Translations under genes and position numbers: made by a program | NCBI GenBank assembly: GCA_002946415.1 | Contig: NJPS01000058.1 | Location: forward strand, 372,001 to 436,000 | Reading direction: 5' to 3' | Length of the DNA: 64,000 bases | From: Rutstroemia sp. NJR-2017a BVV2 | Taxonomy: Eukaryota; Ascomycota; Leotiomycetes; Helotiales; Rutstroemiaceae | Shown here: in pieces, positions 11,398 to 23,483 of the stretch | How positions within the stretch are numbered: the first letter of the stretch is position 1 | Layout: the number at the start of each line of letters is the position of its first letter | The notes under the pieces: model-generated | The model's database searches: none | Told to the model about the DNA's origin: nothing | The model's input: only the letters and a program-made list of their open reading frames with translations

Positions 11398-14300
11398 ATG
11401 AAGTTTGCGAAAGAGCTGGAGCAGGATCTTGTGCCTGGTAGTAACATGTTCTGGTTTTGCATACGATGTTCGTCTTAGCTAATTGTCCCTTTCCCAGAAT
11501 GGCGCGCGAAATATCTCGATTACAAGGCTGGAAAGAAGAAGGTGAAAGCGGTTGCTCGTGCTGTTAATCGTGCGAATGCAACTCCTCGAACGCCCGGACG
11601 ACCAACGCCGCATGCCCAACATGTTAGCCTATATGGTGCAACATCGCCGTCGGTCCCGAGAAATAAGCCGCTGACGTTTGAAAACAGCGCGCGAGTTAAG
11701 TCTCATGTGCTTCTCCAAAGCCAATCTTCATTGAAGGGCCAGAAACCGGACGACAATGCAGGGGCTTCGGTGCGCGAGACTGCGCCAATACCAGTCGCGC
11801 AGCGACATAGCCATACAATAGGTCCTGGGCCAGAGATTCCATACGGAAGTTTTATACCAACCCCTCCGGCAGTAGAACGACAATCATTCGAGCTTCCAGA
11901 TCCAGCATTAGCCTCCATATCACCAGCCGTCCGTTCCCTTGCGCCCTCGCCTGCAATCAGTCGCAAGTCATCAATTATCACAAAGCCACGTCGAGAGCCC
12001 TCCATAACGGTTCCGCAAAATGCCTATGAGGTCGGAGCAACAACCAGTCCCATCAACAGGACGAGCTTTGGTTCCCTACGAAATCAAACGCCACAAACAC
12101 CTGTTGATCGCCCCCTTTTACGCCGCATATTTTCTGTTGGAACCCCCTTGGCCAGAGCCCAGAGTCGGTATGATGTAGATATGGTGGTACTGGACCAAGT
12201 GAGGGCGCGTGAGCAAGAGTTCTTCTCATGGATGGAAAAGGAATTGGAGAAGGTGGAAGCGTTCTATAAGTCAAAGGAGGATGAGGCAGGCGCTCGGTTA
12301 CAGGTTCTGAGGGAACAACTACATGAGATGCGCAATCGTAGGATACAAGAGGTGGCAGATGCACAGCAGGCAAAGGCAGCTCGTAAGGACGACTCTCGCT
12401 CTGGACTTGGAAGATTTTCTCGCAATCCTTCCAGGGAGCCGAGCGTAGAGAGAATTTCTTCAAAGGACCATGCGCGGCCTTGGCTGGATCCTTTCGGGAG
12501 ACTCGTCGAGCATGCTAAAGCTACAGCTTTCGGTCCCCGTCCAGGTTCAAATTCGAGAGCATTGCAAAGCATGCACCCATCTCCGGCTCTACTGTTCAAA
12601 ACCCAGCCTGACTGCACCCACCCAGCGAACTCAAACCGTGATTATGTGAGGCGTCCGCGGGAAAACGAAGTCTCCTATCGATCCGCTAAGCGCAAGCTAA
12701 AAGCTGCCCTGCAAGAGCACTATCGTGGAATGGAGTTACTAAAGTCTTACGCGATACTAAACCGTACAGCTTTTCGCAAAATCAACAAAAAATACGACAA
12801 AGCTGTCCACGCCCATCCACCTCTTCGATTCATGACAGAAAAGGTCAACAACTCATGGTTCGTACAGAGTGATGTGCTTGACGGATATATCGTTGTCGTG
12901 GAAGATTTATATGCGAGATACTTTGAGCGAGGTAACCACAAGATAGCGGTTGGAAAGCTCAGAAATACTACCGGCAAACCGGCAGACCAATCGGGCCGTG
13001 CATTCCGCAATGGAGTTCTAATCGGCATCGGGGCGGTCTTCTCCATTCAAGGCATCACATATGGTACACGACTGTTGTTTGACCCTGACCCTACAATTCG
13101 CTTTCAGACCAGTTATCTGCTACAGATCTATGGTGGGTATTTTCTAGCCTTGTATCTATTTTCATGGTTTTGTCTCGATTGCAGTATATGGACGCGAAAC
13201 AAGATCAACTACAAATTCGTTTTTGAATTCGATCCACGACACGACCTGGATTGGAGAGAGCTCACCGAGTTCCCTGCATTTCTCATTTTTCTTTTTGGAT
13301 TGTTCTTATGGGTAAATTTCACGCGTTACGGATCTCCGGCAATGTTCATATACTATCCGATCGTTTTGATTTTTGTCACGATTGTTATAATATTTATGCC
13401 GGCCCCTATTCTTTTCCATAGGAGTCGGAAATGGTTTGTTTATTCACATGTGAGCCTCCTTCCTCCTCTTCTTGGAGCAATAAATGACTGACTTTTGCAG
13501 TGGCGTTTAGCTTTGGCTGGATTATACCCTGTGGAGTTCCGTGACTTTTTCCTGGGGGACATGTACTGTTCTTTGACATATCTTATGAGCGTCAGTGCAC
13601 CCTCCTATCGCTCTTATTGCTATTCTAACTAGATCTCTAGAATATTGAGCTCTTCTTCTGTCTTTACGCAACACATTGGCATAATCCCACAACTTGCAAT
13701 TCTACGCATTCCCGGCTCCTGGGTTTCTTTTCCGCAATTCCTGGTATATGGCGTGCACTTCAGTGCATTCGTCGTTACCACGACACGAGAAATATGTTTC
13801 CTCACCTGGTCAATTGTGGAAAATATGGTATGACAATTGTGTATTATGTGACTCTCAGCATCTACAGAATTGATCAAACACACCAAAATTTGATTATCTT
13901 CAGCACGTTCGCCGCACTCAATGCTATTTATTGCAGTAAGTAGACGGTGCCACAGTAAAGGGACTCGCTGACTAAAAACAGCTATCTGGGATCTTCTGAT
14001 GGATTGGTCTCTTCTTCAGCCAGGTGCGAAGAAGCCGCTACTTCGTGACGTTCGAGGCTTCAAGAACACTTGGTGGTATTACGTAGCCATGGTAATCGAT
14101 CCAATTTTCCGTTTCAACTGGATCTTCTACTCCATCTACATTACCGATCTCCAACACAGCAGCGCAGCGTCATTCTTCATCGGGTTCTCTGAAGTGACTC
14201 GAAGAGGCATTTGGACACTCTTCCGTGTAGAGAATGAGCATTGCTCGAACGTTGCCCACTTCAAAGCATCTCGTGACGTTCCACTTCCTTACGATCTGGA

Positions 14301-14685
14301 ATCTGGCGCCGAGGAGTCCAGACCTACAACTTCGGAAGCAGACGAGTCATCACCAGTCCTTGAGAGGAGCCGCACTGCCGCAAGTACGGCGCTTAGCCAG
14401 CAGGTTAGCCAAGGAAGTCCAAATATGCGCAGACGTCCAACGAGAACATTTACGAGAGTACTGGCAGACGCTCATATGCAGGATTTCGAAAAGAAGCGAA
14501 AGCCGAATGATTTGGTTGGGGATAGCTCAAAAGACAACAGAGTGGCGGAGGAGGACGTTGATGAAAGAGCAAGCAGTGACGAAGACGAAGACGAGGAGGA
14601 TGTCCTGGACGCTCAGGATTTGATATCTGGTAGGGCCTCTGGGGTTGTAGAGGATCGAAACGAAAGAACGAATGACGGCCAATGA
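11398..14685 (+). CDS. SPX-EXS protein, Syg1/Xpr1 family
   Basis: Five exons: 11398-11437, 11498-13449, 13501-13590, 13641-13935 and 13982-14685, giving 1026 aa. The introns are 60, 51, 50 and 46 nt with CTAAY/CTGAC-like branch sites. The tiny first exon supplies MKFAKELEQDLVP, the canonical SPX start, continuing WRAKYLDYKAGKKKVK. The SPX domain is split by long Ser/Pro-rich inserts; its last part is ENEVSYRSAKRKLKAALQEH through FRKINKKYDK (about 375-430). Membrane spans begin near residue 515. The EXS domain follows with LAGLYPVEFRDFFLGDMYC (668-686), NIELFFCLYATHWHNP, GFFSAIPGIWRALQC and SIWDLLMDW-type motifs, ending near 880. The tail is acidic. Family members sense inositol pyrophosphates through SPX and export or signal phosphate; yeast Syg1 is the closest named homologue type. 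Confidence 0.93.
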
Positions 14686-15667
14686 TTTTATCCGGGGAGT
14701 TCAAAATAGATACCGGTATAGAAGCATAATAACCAACCCATTTTCCAGGGTTCTCCGTTGTTGTTGTTGTCGTCGTCAATCGAAATGAGTATTGTCTGGA
14801 GAGAGTGGTTGTACTTTCAACTAACATTTCTTTTGGATTTGGACTTCAAAACCCCCATTAGGTTCTCGCCACCACCCGCATCACTGAAATAGCCATGTAG
14901 CATCTGCAATTAGAACTAGCTTACCTCCCCAGATGCGTTGTTGTCGCCTGTCCCGGTGAGCATTTTTTCAACCATCCACTGCCATGAACGTTACTAAGTA
15001 GGAAACGGATTTTGTGGCTACTTGATTAGCCTTAGAGCATGTTGTATCGTTTTTGTTGCTGGACTTCTACTTCCATTCAACCACCAATCCGGATATCCTA
15101 GTAATTTCCGGGGAAAAGGAGAGGTCAGCTACCCTATTTTGATCCATTACAAAACCCGAAATTGGTTTGCGGAATTCACTTCATGGCTACGTTCTGGACT
15201 GCTGCAGCTTTTTTGGCAGTATTACAACAATAGTGGGGCTTCCATGCAAACAAGCGGCGTAGTTGCGGGGCATGAAAGTCGAAGCTGAAATGCAGTGGCT
15301 ACTGTATGCAGTCATACGAGTAGACCATTCCAAATGTTGGCTCACGAAGGAGAGATTAGCAATGCTGTCGGCTTTAGGATGAACTTATCTCCTCCCGAGT
15401 CCGCGCGAAGCAGCCTAGGGCGGCCTTTTACGTATGGGCTTGGTAATCAGAATCAAACAGGAACCCCCATCTTCATCTTCATCTGCCTTCCCTCCTATTT
15501 ACAACATAAGACGCGAAGTTTCTCGGCTATTCTTAAGTATTCCTGATCCTATCTGATCTCCGTATCAAATCTCATCTTTCCGTAGGCTTCACACACCGCA
15601 ACCTGAAGTCCTATTCTCAACTTCCACTACTTCTATCTCAATCTCAAAGAACTTTCCAACAACTATC
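14686..15667. promoter_or_regulatory. Intergenic region upstream of the BBE-like gene
   Basis: About 980 bp between tandem plus-strand genes. The last 120 bp are C/T-rich, as expected for a 5' UTR. The two open frames of 80-90 codons in it show no domain or signal. Confidence 0.4.
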
Positions 15668-17230
15668 ATGGCTGTACAGTTGCATCTCCCGTCCCTGCAA
15701 GATACTCTTGGCCCCGCAGTGGAGATGTTGACGGATCCCCTAGATCCTTCTTTCATTGAGCAAGCCCGGCGATGGACAGACATTGACCGCGAAATTCCAG
15801 CAGCAATCGTGCTTCCCAGAAGTGAAGGACATTGCCAAAAAGTAGTCCAGTGGGCAGTCGGGGCTGGGATTCCGTTTGTAGTGAGAAGTGGTGGTCACAG
15901 TCAATGGTCCACGATCGGTGACGACGGCATTGTCATTGATCTTACTAGGATGGCAGCCGTCCAGGTTGATAAAGAGGCGCAAACAGCAACCGTCGTTGGT
16001 AGTGTTTTGTCGAAGCAGCTATCTGTTGCATTGGCTGAGCAGGGGTTGTTTACGGCCTTGGGCAATGGCAATACCGTCGGTGGTACGTTTATTCAAGCGC
16101 GAAGCATGACAGCTAAGGTGCTCAAGTGGTATCTTTAGCCCAAAATTTCTAATGAACGTTCAAAAACACATTCCTGACCCTGGCAAAATGCTTCATACGA
16201 ACGGTGCTGATTCCGAGTACTTACAGTCATGGGATATTTTCTGGGAGGCGGTTCTTCTATCACAAACTCAATCACGGGATTTGGATCGGACCAGATCTTA
16301 GGTGCTCGTCTCATCACCGCAAAAGGCGAACTAATTGATGCAGACGAGGAGCTACTTTACGGTATTCGTGGTGCAGGCCACTTTTTTGGTCTCGTCACTC
16401 AGTTGACCATCCGCGCATATCCATTATCTGACTTGGGAAACGACCAAGGGCTCATCTGGTCAGGAATATTTGCATTTCCCCTCAGCCAGGTTAGAGAAGT
16501 CTGTGCTGCCATGGATGTCATAATGAACGACAGCAGTCACGCTACTGCTGGCTTGATTATGGTCATGTCTCCGCCGCCAACTCGGAAACCAACTATTGTC
16601 ATCTCGGCTAGATATACTGGTCTGCCAGAGAATGCTGCAACAGCATATCGGTTACTATATGATCTCAATCCGGTCATGAGTAACGGATCAGCCGTTCCTA
16701 TCCAGAATGCAAGCGATGCACGGGAAGCCATGGGTGCAAAAGGGGACTTCAAACGGTTCGACGTAGTCGGTTTGCATCATTTCAACACCGACTCATTTGT
16801 CGAAACAGTACGACTATATTCAGATATGATTGATGAGTGCCCCGATGCGATTAATAGTGCTTTCAACTTCCAATGGGCTGCAAGATCGCCAAGGAAGCCG
16901 GATTTTGAATCAGCTAACTGTCTCCATGACATTCGCTACTGGCAGTATGTATTCTCCATCAGATTCTGCACTCTACTAACGGGTTGTCAATTATCTAGAA
17001 ATAACTTGATCTGGCATACAGATAGTAAAAGCCAAGCTCGGGTGAGCGAGTACAGCTTCAAAACACTACCAATCATGCGCGGCGAAGCGACAGATTTGGT
17101 CGACTTTGTGAATGGGACGAGAACGGAGCCTCTGGATAGGAGGTACCGAGGCGATGCTCGATTAAATCGCCTCCGAGCATTGAAGAAGAAATGGGACCCT
17201 GCCGGCATCTTCACTAACCAATTGCTCTGA
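15668..17230 (+). CDS. FAD-linked oxidoreductase, berberine-bridge-enzyme-like
   Basis: Three exons, 15668-16082, 16227-16944 and 16999-17230, give 454 aa. Introns are GTACGT/CAG (144 nt) and GTATGT/TAG (54 nt, with a CTACTAAC branch site). The FAD_binding_4 (PP-loop) domain spans roughly 40-210: AAIVLPRSEG, VVRSGGHSQWS with His77 at the position of the 8-alpha flavin link, and NTVGVMGYFLGGG. The BBE C-terminal motif is present (YRGDARLNRLRALKKKWDP). At the position of the second flavin-linking Cys of bicovalent BBEs (the CPTVG motif) there is no Cys here (GNTVG), so attachment is probably through His only. No signal peptide is evident, so it is probably cytosolic. Such enzymes oxidise alcohols, sugars or secondary metabolites; the substrate is unknown. 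Confidence 0.88.
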
Positions 17231-18720
17231 TATATTAATTCCTTTTGATATATACGCATGCATGTACATCGAGCAAGGATGCAGTAGTTGAATGAATCTA
17301 GTTGGAATACTTGGTGTTTTCAAATCCATACTGTACTTATAACAGTTGGCTTTTAACTGACTGTATTATATGAATGCTGTGGCACAGTTAGGTAAGTATT
17401 CTACCGGTACTCATTCTTCCTCCCACTGCTGTTGTTTCTGGTTGTCTACCAACTTACTTGTTGTAGGCATCTCCTCTCGTGATCTTATTTGCTTCTTTTT
17501 TCCCGCTCTGCCCCCTCAATCACCTCTTCACATTTCCACCATTCCACAACATTGTCAATTATTCTATCGACGTCTACAATCCTGACAAGAACTGGTCGCG
17601 CACAGGTAGCTCTACTCCAGACCAAAACCAGAAATGACCTGAAGCCCTGGCTGCCGTCAAATCAATCATTTTGCTTCATACATGGTGGCTGGCGCGTGGA
17701 AGAAATTTACGCAAGATCGCTGCCCCCGAGAAAGATGGCTATTAAGTCCATTGCCCTCCTCTCCAGGCACTAACCAGGCATGTGCATTTTCTAATGAGCG
17801 TAATTAGTCTTCTACCCACTGCTAGCTAATATAAGGTAGCCTGTCCCATCCTCCCAATGCTGACCTCTATACCGATTCTGAATTCATTCGTGCTTACGCT
17901 TCGAGCCTAGTACGGGCCAGACATCATTTTTCCTACGATGGTCAGGTTGGAAGCGATGCACGTACCGGCCTTGGGCGTAAACCCGGGCCGCGCGGGATCT
18001 CTCCGGTGGTGTTTCTCAGCTGTGATTTACTTGGCGGCATTTGTGGTCCTAGCAGCAATTGCAATGATGGATATGGTTAAGGATTCCCCCTACGTGGACC
18101 TGATCTCTATCACATTCAACGTTGCCGAATATAACTCTTGTACCCACGATGACTGCAAGATTCTGTTAATCGGCCCCAGTGATGTCGTCGAGGACGAAGT
18201 TGACCGCTAATTTGCCATGCTTGTCCGTTGAAATCGTAAGCCGATGTACGTAAGTCGATGTATCAACCACTCAAGAACGCCGCCAGGACAGAGATACATA
18301 TTGCATATATACATTGCATGGCAGATATGGCTGTACCGTATGAGTATCAGAAAAGCCTCGTGGGGGGCATAGAGAGGGCGAGACGACAGATAAATACCTT
18401 CGAGCTAAATACAAAACATAGTCCTAATTCGACGGCCACCGGTGACCTGCCTGATACCACCAACAACGGTCTAAAAAGCTATATCATATCGACAATGGAT
18501 TCTGGTTTGGCTAGCTAAGAATGTTTGATAAAATGTACGAGATTACCAGCAACAAACAAATCAACTGAGAGGACTGTTTTATGGCTAATACATTTGCAAA
18601 AGAACGTTCACCACATTTCCGCAGATATTATCCAACTAAAATTCAGTCTTATGGTGACAGCCCTCTTCATCACCGCAAGTAAAATGACGTCTAAAAAATC
18701 CGTTACATGAAACAGCCGAG
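17231..18720. other. Intergenic region between convergent redox genes
   Basis: About 1.5 kb between the 3' ends of the BBE-like gene (+) and the aldo-keto reductase (-). It contains one small open frame with a membrane segment (17938-18210, listed separately). The rest shows no coding pattern. Confidence 0.45.
17938..18210 (+). CDS. Possible small membrane protein (uncertain)
   Basis: A 90-aa open frame with an ATG start and no recognised family. Residues about 24-45 (RWCFSAVIYLAAFVVLAAIA) form a credible single membrane span with Arg just before it, followed by a short acidic C-terminal part with two Cys residues. No obvious homology, and no flanking introns that extend it. It could be a chance frame or a remnant exon. 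Confidence 0.22.
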   Translation: MVRLEAMHVPALGVNPGRAGSLRWCFSAVIYLAAFVVLAAIAMMDMVKDSPYVDLISITFNVAEYNSCTHDDCKILLIGPSDVVEDEVDR

Positions 18721-19961
18721 CTAACCGGCAGCAATGACTGGTTTCGCGGCATACCTCTCCTCAAGAAAATCGATATCCTCCTTTTCTAGAAGCCCAGCTT
18801 TTATGAGATTGAAACCCTCGGCGATTTGATCAATCCTCTCAGTACTTCCCAGTCCAACGATTGGAATAGCTCCTCGTGCAAGGCACCAAGCGACAGCGAT
18901 AGCAGCCATGGTCGTGCCTTTGCGTTTAGCAAGCTCTTCAACTCGCCCAATGATCTCAATGTCCTCGCTCGTGGTTCTTCCCAGCAGGAACTCCGCGAAA
19001 TAATCCGTCTTTTGGCGAATGGTGGGTTCAGCGGCAAATGGCCGAGCAAGAAGACCACGTGCAAGTGGTGAGTAGGGGATGATTCCAACTCCAGTATCTT
19101 GGCAATATGGAATCATATCTCTCTCGTTCTCACGGTAGAGTAGACTGTAGTAGTCTTGCATGCTGACGAATTGATGCCATCCATTTTCCTTCGCAATATT
19201 TTGGAGAGTCTGGAACTCCCATGCTTTCATCTGCATGCACACTCACATCAGTGAACTATTCCAACATCTGTCAGAACCACGAGAACTTTACCGTGCAAGC
19301 TCCGATATATCGAACCTTTCCACTCTCTACAACATCATTCAAAGCTTTCATGATTTCCTCGCGGGGAGTCTCACGATCCAAACGATGGATCTGGAGGACA
19401 TCAATGTAGGTTCCTAGGCGGGCTATGCTCGCATCCACAGCGGCAAAGATATGTTTCCTTGATAGTCCGACCTGATTCACCATGTCTCCACCATTGATTG
19501 TCAGTTTCGCGAATATTTCGGTATCATTGAGACTTTCCATATCATCGGGAAGCCCGCTGAAGATCTTTGACAGAATGACTACTCGCTCTCGAGGAATATT
19601 GTATTCTTGAAGTGCTTTTCCGACAATACGCTCGGACTGGCCGTTGGAATACACATCCGCCTGTGGGTTTTGGAGTTAGTGGTGTGTATAAGGAGTTGCA
19701 GATTGTTTGAAGGTATTACAGTATCCCATGTGTTGATCCCCAAGTCATAGGCACGTTTGAGTACTGGTAGTGCCTCGAGTTCGGGAATGGTCCAGCCCAT
19801 TACGGTAGATGGATCTCCGAAAGACATAGCTCCAAGAATCACCTTCGAGACCTTCAGGCCAGACTTTCCTAACCTAGGCGCAGATTGTTAGTCTAGAACC
19901 AGAATGCTCGGCGTAGGATCAGTTATAAGCTGGATGTTCAGACATACTGTGTGTATTCCAT
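18721..19961 (-). CDS. Aldo-keto reductase
   Basis: Complement of four exons: 19948-19961, 19720-19873, 19292-19660 and 18721-19230, giving 348 aa. Introns of 74, 59 and 61 nt all have GT-AG ends. The first exon encodes only four codons plus two bases (MEYTQ after splicing), giving the family start [19 protein letters not shown]. The (beta/alpha)8 NADPH-dependent reductase tetrad is complete: Asp55 in NTWDTADVYS, Tyr60, Lys88 in VVILSKIF and His148 in IDVLQIHR. The C-terminal half has [15 protein letters not shown] and [11 protein letters not shown], the NADP-binding Ser/Arg region. The sequence is of the fungal AKR group that includes secondary-metabolite and stress reductases; substrate unknown. 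Convergent with the BBE-like gene; its promoter faces the 3' end of the bZIP gene. Confidence 0.9.
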
Positions 19962-20392
19962 ATTGGAAGAGAATGTGTTGTAATGTGTTGGGAAGAGCTG
20001 AAGTGTGATGAATTTGAATTAGAAACCTTCATCTCCAAGACCTGTTAGAGCTTATATATGATCTGAGTTCTTTGTCTCCTTGGTAGCAATTTATCATTGT
20101 GACATCAATTTCCATCTTCTGCAGCTGTCATAAGCATACATGTGGTCGAAAGTGATGATATTCACGTGAATTATTTAGGCCCCGCAGTTTCTGCAGCTCC
20201 CATAAGCAAGCATCAAGCTGCGGCTTACAACATCCAACAGAAGTTTATGTAATCTTACCAACCACATTTGTTGAGTCTTATTGAAACATTGACGTGAATC
20301 TTGACGTGAACAGATACATAGTAAATGATCTTTTTGTGCACCCAAAGCACACCCTTGGTCCGAAAATTTGTCCAACCAAGGCTTCACCATTC
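19962..20392 (-). promoter_or_regulatory. Aldo-keto reductase promoter region with bZIP-type sites
   Basis: The 430 bp upstream of the reductase hold several organised motifs. TATATAAG (minus strand, about 20051-20058) is a good TATA box some 90 bp before the start. The palindrome TTCACGTGAA is at 20161-20170. TTGACGTGAA occurs twice at 20289-20298 and 20301-20310; TGACGT is a CREB/ATF-type bZIP half-site. A 23-bp direct repeat with three mismatches lies at 20117-20139 and 20189-20211 (core CATAAGCA after CTGCAGCT). The 3' UTR of the bZIP gene also lies here. Confidence 0.55.
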
Positions 20393-21638
20393 CTACCAAG
20401 GATTGCAAGCCTGTTCGCCCCTCATTTCGCGCCACCACCGGGTCTGTTTGTAAATCTCCCCTTCTGCACCTCCAATCAGGATCCACCACTTTTTAATGAA
20501 CCACGGCTGTGCTTCCCAGCTTCGAATGTCCCAAGGCGCACCAGAACCGGTCGCGATAGTACCACCTCCAAGAGACGATCCCCAACAAATAAGTCCATCA
20601 TTTTCGAGATCCTGACACAAATCGTCTTCATCAATCATTGGCTCTTTGCCGGATGCCAGCCTAATGACTCTCTCTCTGAAGGTGGGAAAAGGTAAAACGT
20701 CGATATATGGATGATGGCTGATCATCAGTTGCGCAGGGCACGGCCGTAAATGAGTTCCCAATTTGTCATAACCCTTCAAGCAAGCAGCTTTAGCAGCAGC
20801 TTCCGAAATTGAATTGCGGAAGAACGGAGAGATGACGGTGTCATTACATTCTTCTTCACACATATCCATCCCCATAGACTTTGCATTGGCGACGCATGCC
20901 GCAGCAAACATGACATGCTGAATTCTAAAATGGTTTTGGTGAACATCAGGCAATGGTGGTACATAGCCAGATTTTATATTTTGAAGGACTAGAATTCTAT
21001 CCGTGCGAAGTCTGGTGCTTTGCGATGTATACACATCTTCGTCTCGATGCCCATGTGAATTAGAGCAAGCTGAGGGCTTGTGCGCAATTGCCTTGAGTCC
21101 AGCCTCAAGAATACCTTGAAGTGTCAATTTTCCATCCCGAAGAAGCGATTTCGTGTTGTCGTCTATGTTGACACCATGCTGCGCAAGTAGATGGTTGATA
21201 GCGCTATTTTCATTGAGAGCTTCTTGGCCCAATTGCAGCCTTGGTACTGAAGGTGATCTAGATTGCTCATCTATGTCCATATGTTTGTGAGGAAACAGAG
21301 TTTGGTCGCCGAAACATTTTGCTGTGTTACCTGCTTCCGTAAAGGTGGAGTTGGTGGTTGAGGCGGTGTAGACACTATCTACATACGGGGAGGTATTGGC
21401 CGCGCTGCCTTGCCGGAATTCTAGCTCTCGCCCCTTGTCGGATACACCATCAACACTAAAGGCATGTGTCGAGATAGCGATATCTCTCAGGAGTTCCAAA
21501 TTTCTTTTCTGTCGGTCCCCTCACGTCAAACTTAGTATCGTCGCAATCTGTGATCGGGGTATCTATTGGCTTACGGTAGGTTTTCTGAGCTTGCTTATTT
21601 TGCAACCGACGACGGTCAGAAATCTGCTTCTTAGGCAT
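20393..21638 (-). CDS. bZIP transcription factor with DUF3425-type C-terminus
   Basis: Complement of 21575-21638 joined to 20393-21519, 396 aa. The 55-nt intron (21520-21574) has GTAAGC, an ACTAA branch site and GAG. Splicing joins RRLQNKQAQKTY to RDRQKRNLELL and so restores a complete basic region; its N-x2-AQ-x2-YR signature (Asn14, Ala17, Gln18, Tyr21, Arg22) is Yap/AP-1-like. The zipper is short and poorly formed, as is usual in fungal DUF3425 proteins. The middle is Ser/Asn-rich and probably disordered. The C-terminus has the DUF3425-type pattern (hydrophobic helices, then PWDIRSWEAQPWFIKKWW and QTRWWREMRGE). It is the last intact gene before the AT-rich block, whose edge is about 240 bp upstream of its start. 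Confidence 0.87.
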
Positions 21639-21880
21639 TCTATTTATTGGTACGAAAGGCGTATTTGATATAAGTGAAAAGAATACTTATTCCAGATCAT
21701 AAGTAGATTTGAACTGCGGTGCAGCTGATCTTACTTCACGTTAATACTGATCTTACTTCGCGTTGATGCTGACAAGAGTCTGACCATGATCTCTAGTTAG
21801 TTATTACGATGGTCGCAGAATATATAACTATAGAGACCTTAAGCTCAGAGATTACAAGGCTAGTTATAATAAAACCCGAC
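21639..21880 (-). promoter_or_regulatory. Upstream region of the bZIP gene at the repeat boundary
   Basis: Short promoter region squeezed between the bZIP start and the AT-rich block. It carries two tandem 22-bp units at 21725-21746 and 21747-21768 that share CTGATCTTACTTC and differ at three A/G positions. The first unit contains CACGTT, whose complement AACGTGAA resembles the sites in the reductase promoter. Confidence 0.45.
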
Positions 21881-23057
21881 TTTAAGTTATATAAGCTAGA
21901 TTACTCGATAATTATTAATAGTAAATAATAGTAAGTAATTGATTAATTAATTGATTCTTATATTAAACTAATTAGAATTATATAATATTTTTATAATTAT
22001 ATAAAGAAAAATCTGATTTTTATTTAAAAATATTTCTAATTAATTATTATAAATATAATATTAGAAATTAAAAAAGAGATAATAAAGATTAATTAATTTG
22101 TTTTTTAATTAATATTATATATTTAAACTTCGATAATATTATTATTATATTATAATATTTTTATAATTCTTTATTAATAAACTTTAATATATAAATTCTG
22201 AAAATATTAAATTTAGATATTTATTAAAATAATAAAAAAATCTCAAATAATTAATAAAATAATAATAATAATATAATTATGTTAAATAAATATTAAATTA
22301 TTATTAAATTATTATTAGAAATTATAAAATTTAAAAACTTTAAATTTAGAATTATCTAATAATAAGCTAATAGAATTTTAAATAAAAAGAATAATTATTT
22401 TATTAATTTTATTAATTTAGATTAATAAAATAGATAAAATAAAAATTTATATAAATAAATAATTTCTTTAATATATAGAATTTTATATTTAATTTAAATA
22501 ATAATCTTAATTATTATTTATTTATTAATCAATATTATTTTATTATTATATAATTTTTTAATTAATTATTTCAATTTTAAATTTATTTAGTTTTCTAATT
22601 ATTTCTCTATAATTAAAAAATCGAAAATATAATCTTTTGAATATTTAAATTATTTCAAATATTAAATTATATATTATATCTAAAATATATAATATTTTAA
22701 TATTATAAATTAAAAAATAATATATAATTATTTTAATTATTATAATATTATTTATTATAATAATTTAATTTATTTAAATTAAAATCTACTTATTTAATAT
22801 ATTTTTAAAAAAGTAATTTAATTTCAAAATTTTTATTATATAAATTAAATTTTGTATTGAATTTAATTTATATAATATTTATTATAAATATAAATAAATT
22901 ATTATAAATTATTTTGTTTTTTAAGAAATTAATTTTTAACTAAATCTAATTCTTTTTTAAAAACTTTTTAATTAATAAAATTATAAATAGAAATATTTTT
23001 ATTATTATAAAGAAAGAAGTTAAAGAAATTTAATTTTTTAATAATAAAATAAAAATA
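21881..23057. repeat. AT-rich degenerated DNA, origin not assigned
   Basis: About 1.2 kb, almost entirely A and T, with stops in all frames. Unlike the DNA to the right I could not align it to the LINE consensus by eye. It may be a more strongly mutated repeat or part of another family. It marks the sharp edge of the AT-rich compartment. Confidence 0.5.
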
Positions 23058-23483
23058 TTAGAAAAAAATAATTTCGAATTCAAAATTATCAAATTTAATA
23101 TAAAATCTTATATTTCTATAAATCGAATTTATTAAATAATTTAATAATATAATTTTTAATTATTAAAATATTATTATCAAAATTAAAATAATTGAAATTA
23201 GAAATTAAATAATATTAATCTTTCAAAATCTTTTCAAAATCGAATTTTTTTTAATTTTAATTTATTAATATATTTCAAAATCTATTATTAATATTAATAG
23301 AAAGATAAATAATAATTTTATATTATTAATAGAAAGATAAATAATAATTTTATATTATTAATTATCTTGATTTTTAATTTAAATTTGAATATATCTATTT
23401 TATATAAACTTTTTAATTCAGATTTATTTAATATTATTATAAATATTATTATTAGATTTAGTAGAAATATCTATTATTTTCTT
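23058..23483 (+). mobile_element. LINE 5'-end fragment
   Basis: Begins with the leader also found at 25,436, 47,170 and 53,560 (AATTTCGAATTCAAAA and following) and runs through the start of ORF1, matching 38,385-38,790 of the best copy. It stops where the minus-strand 3' tail of the next copy begins. Heavily mutated. Confidence 0.6.
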
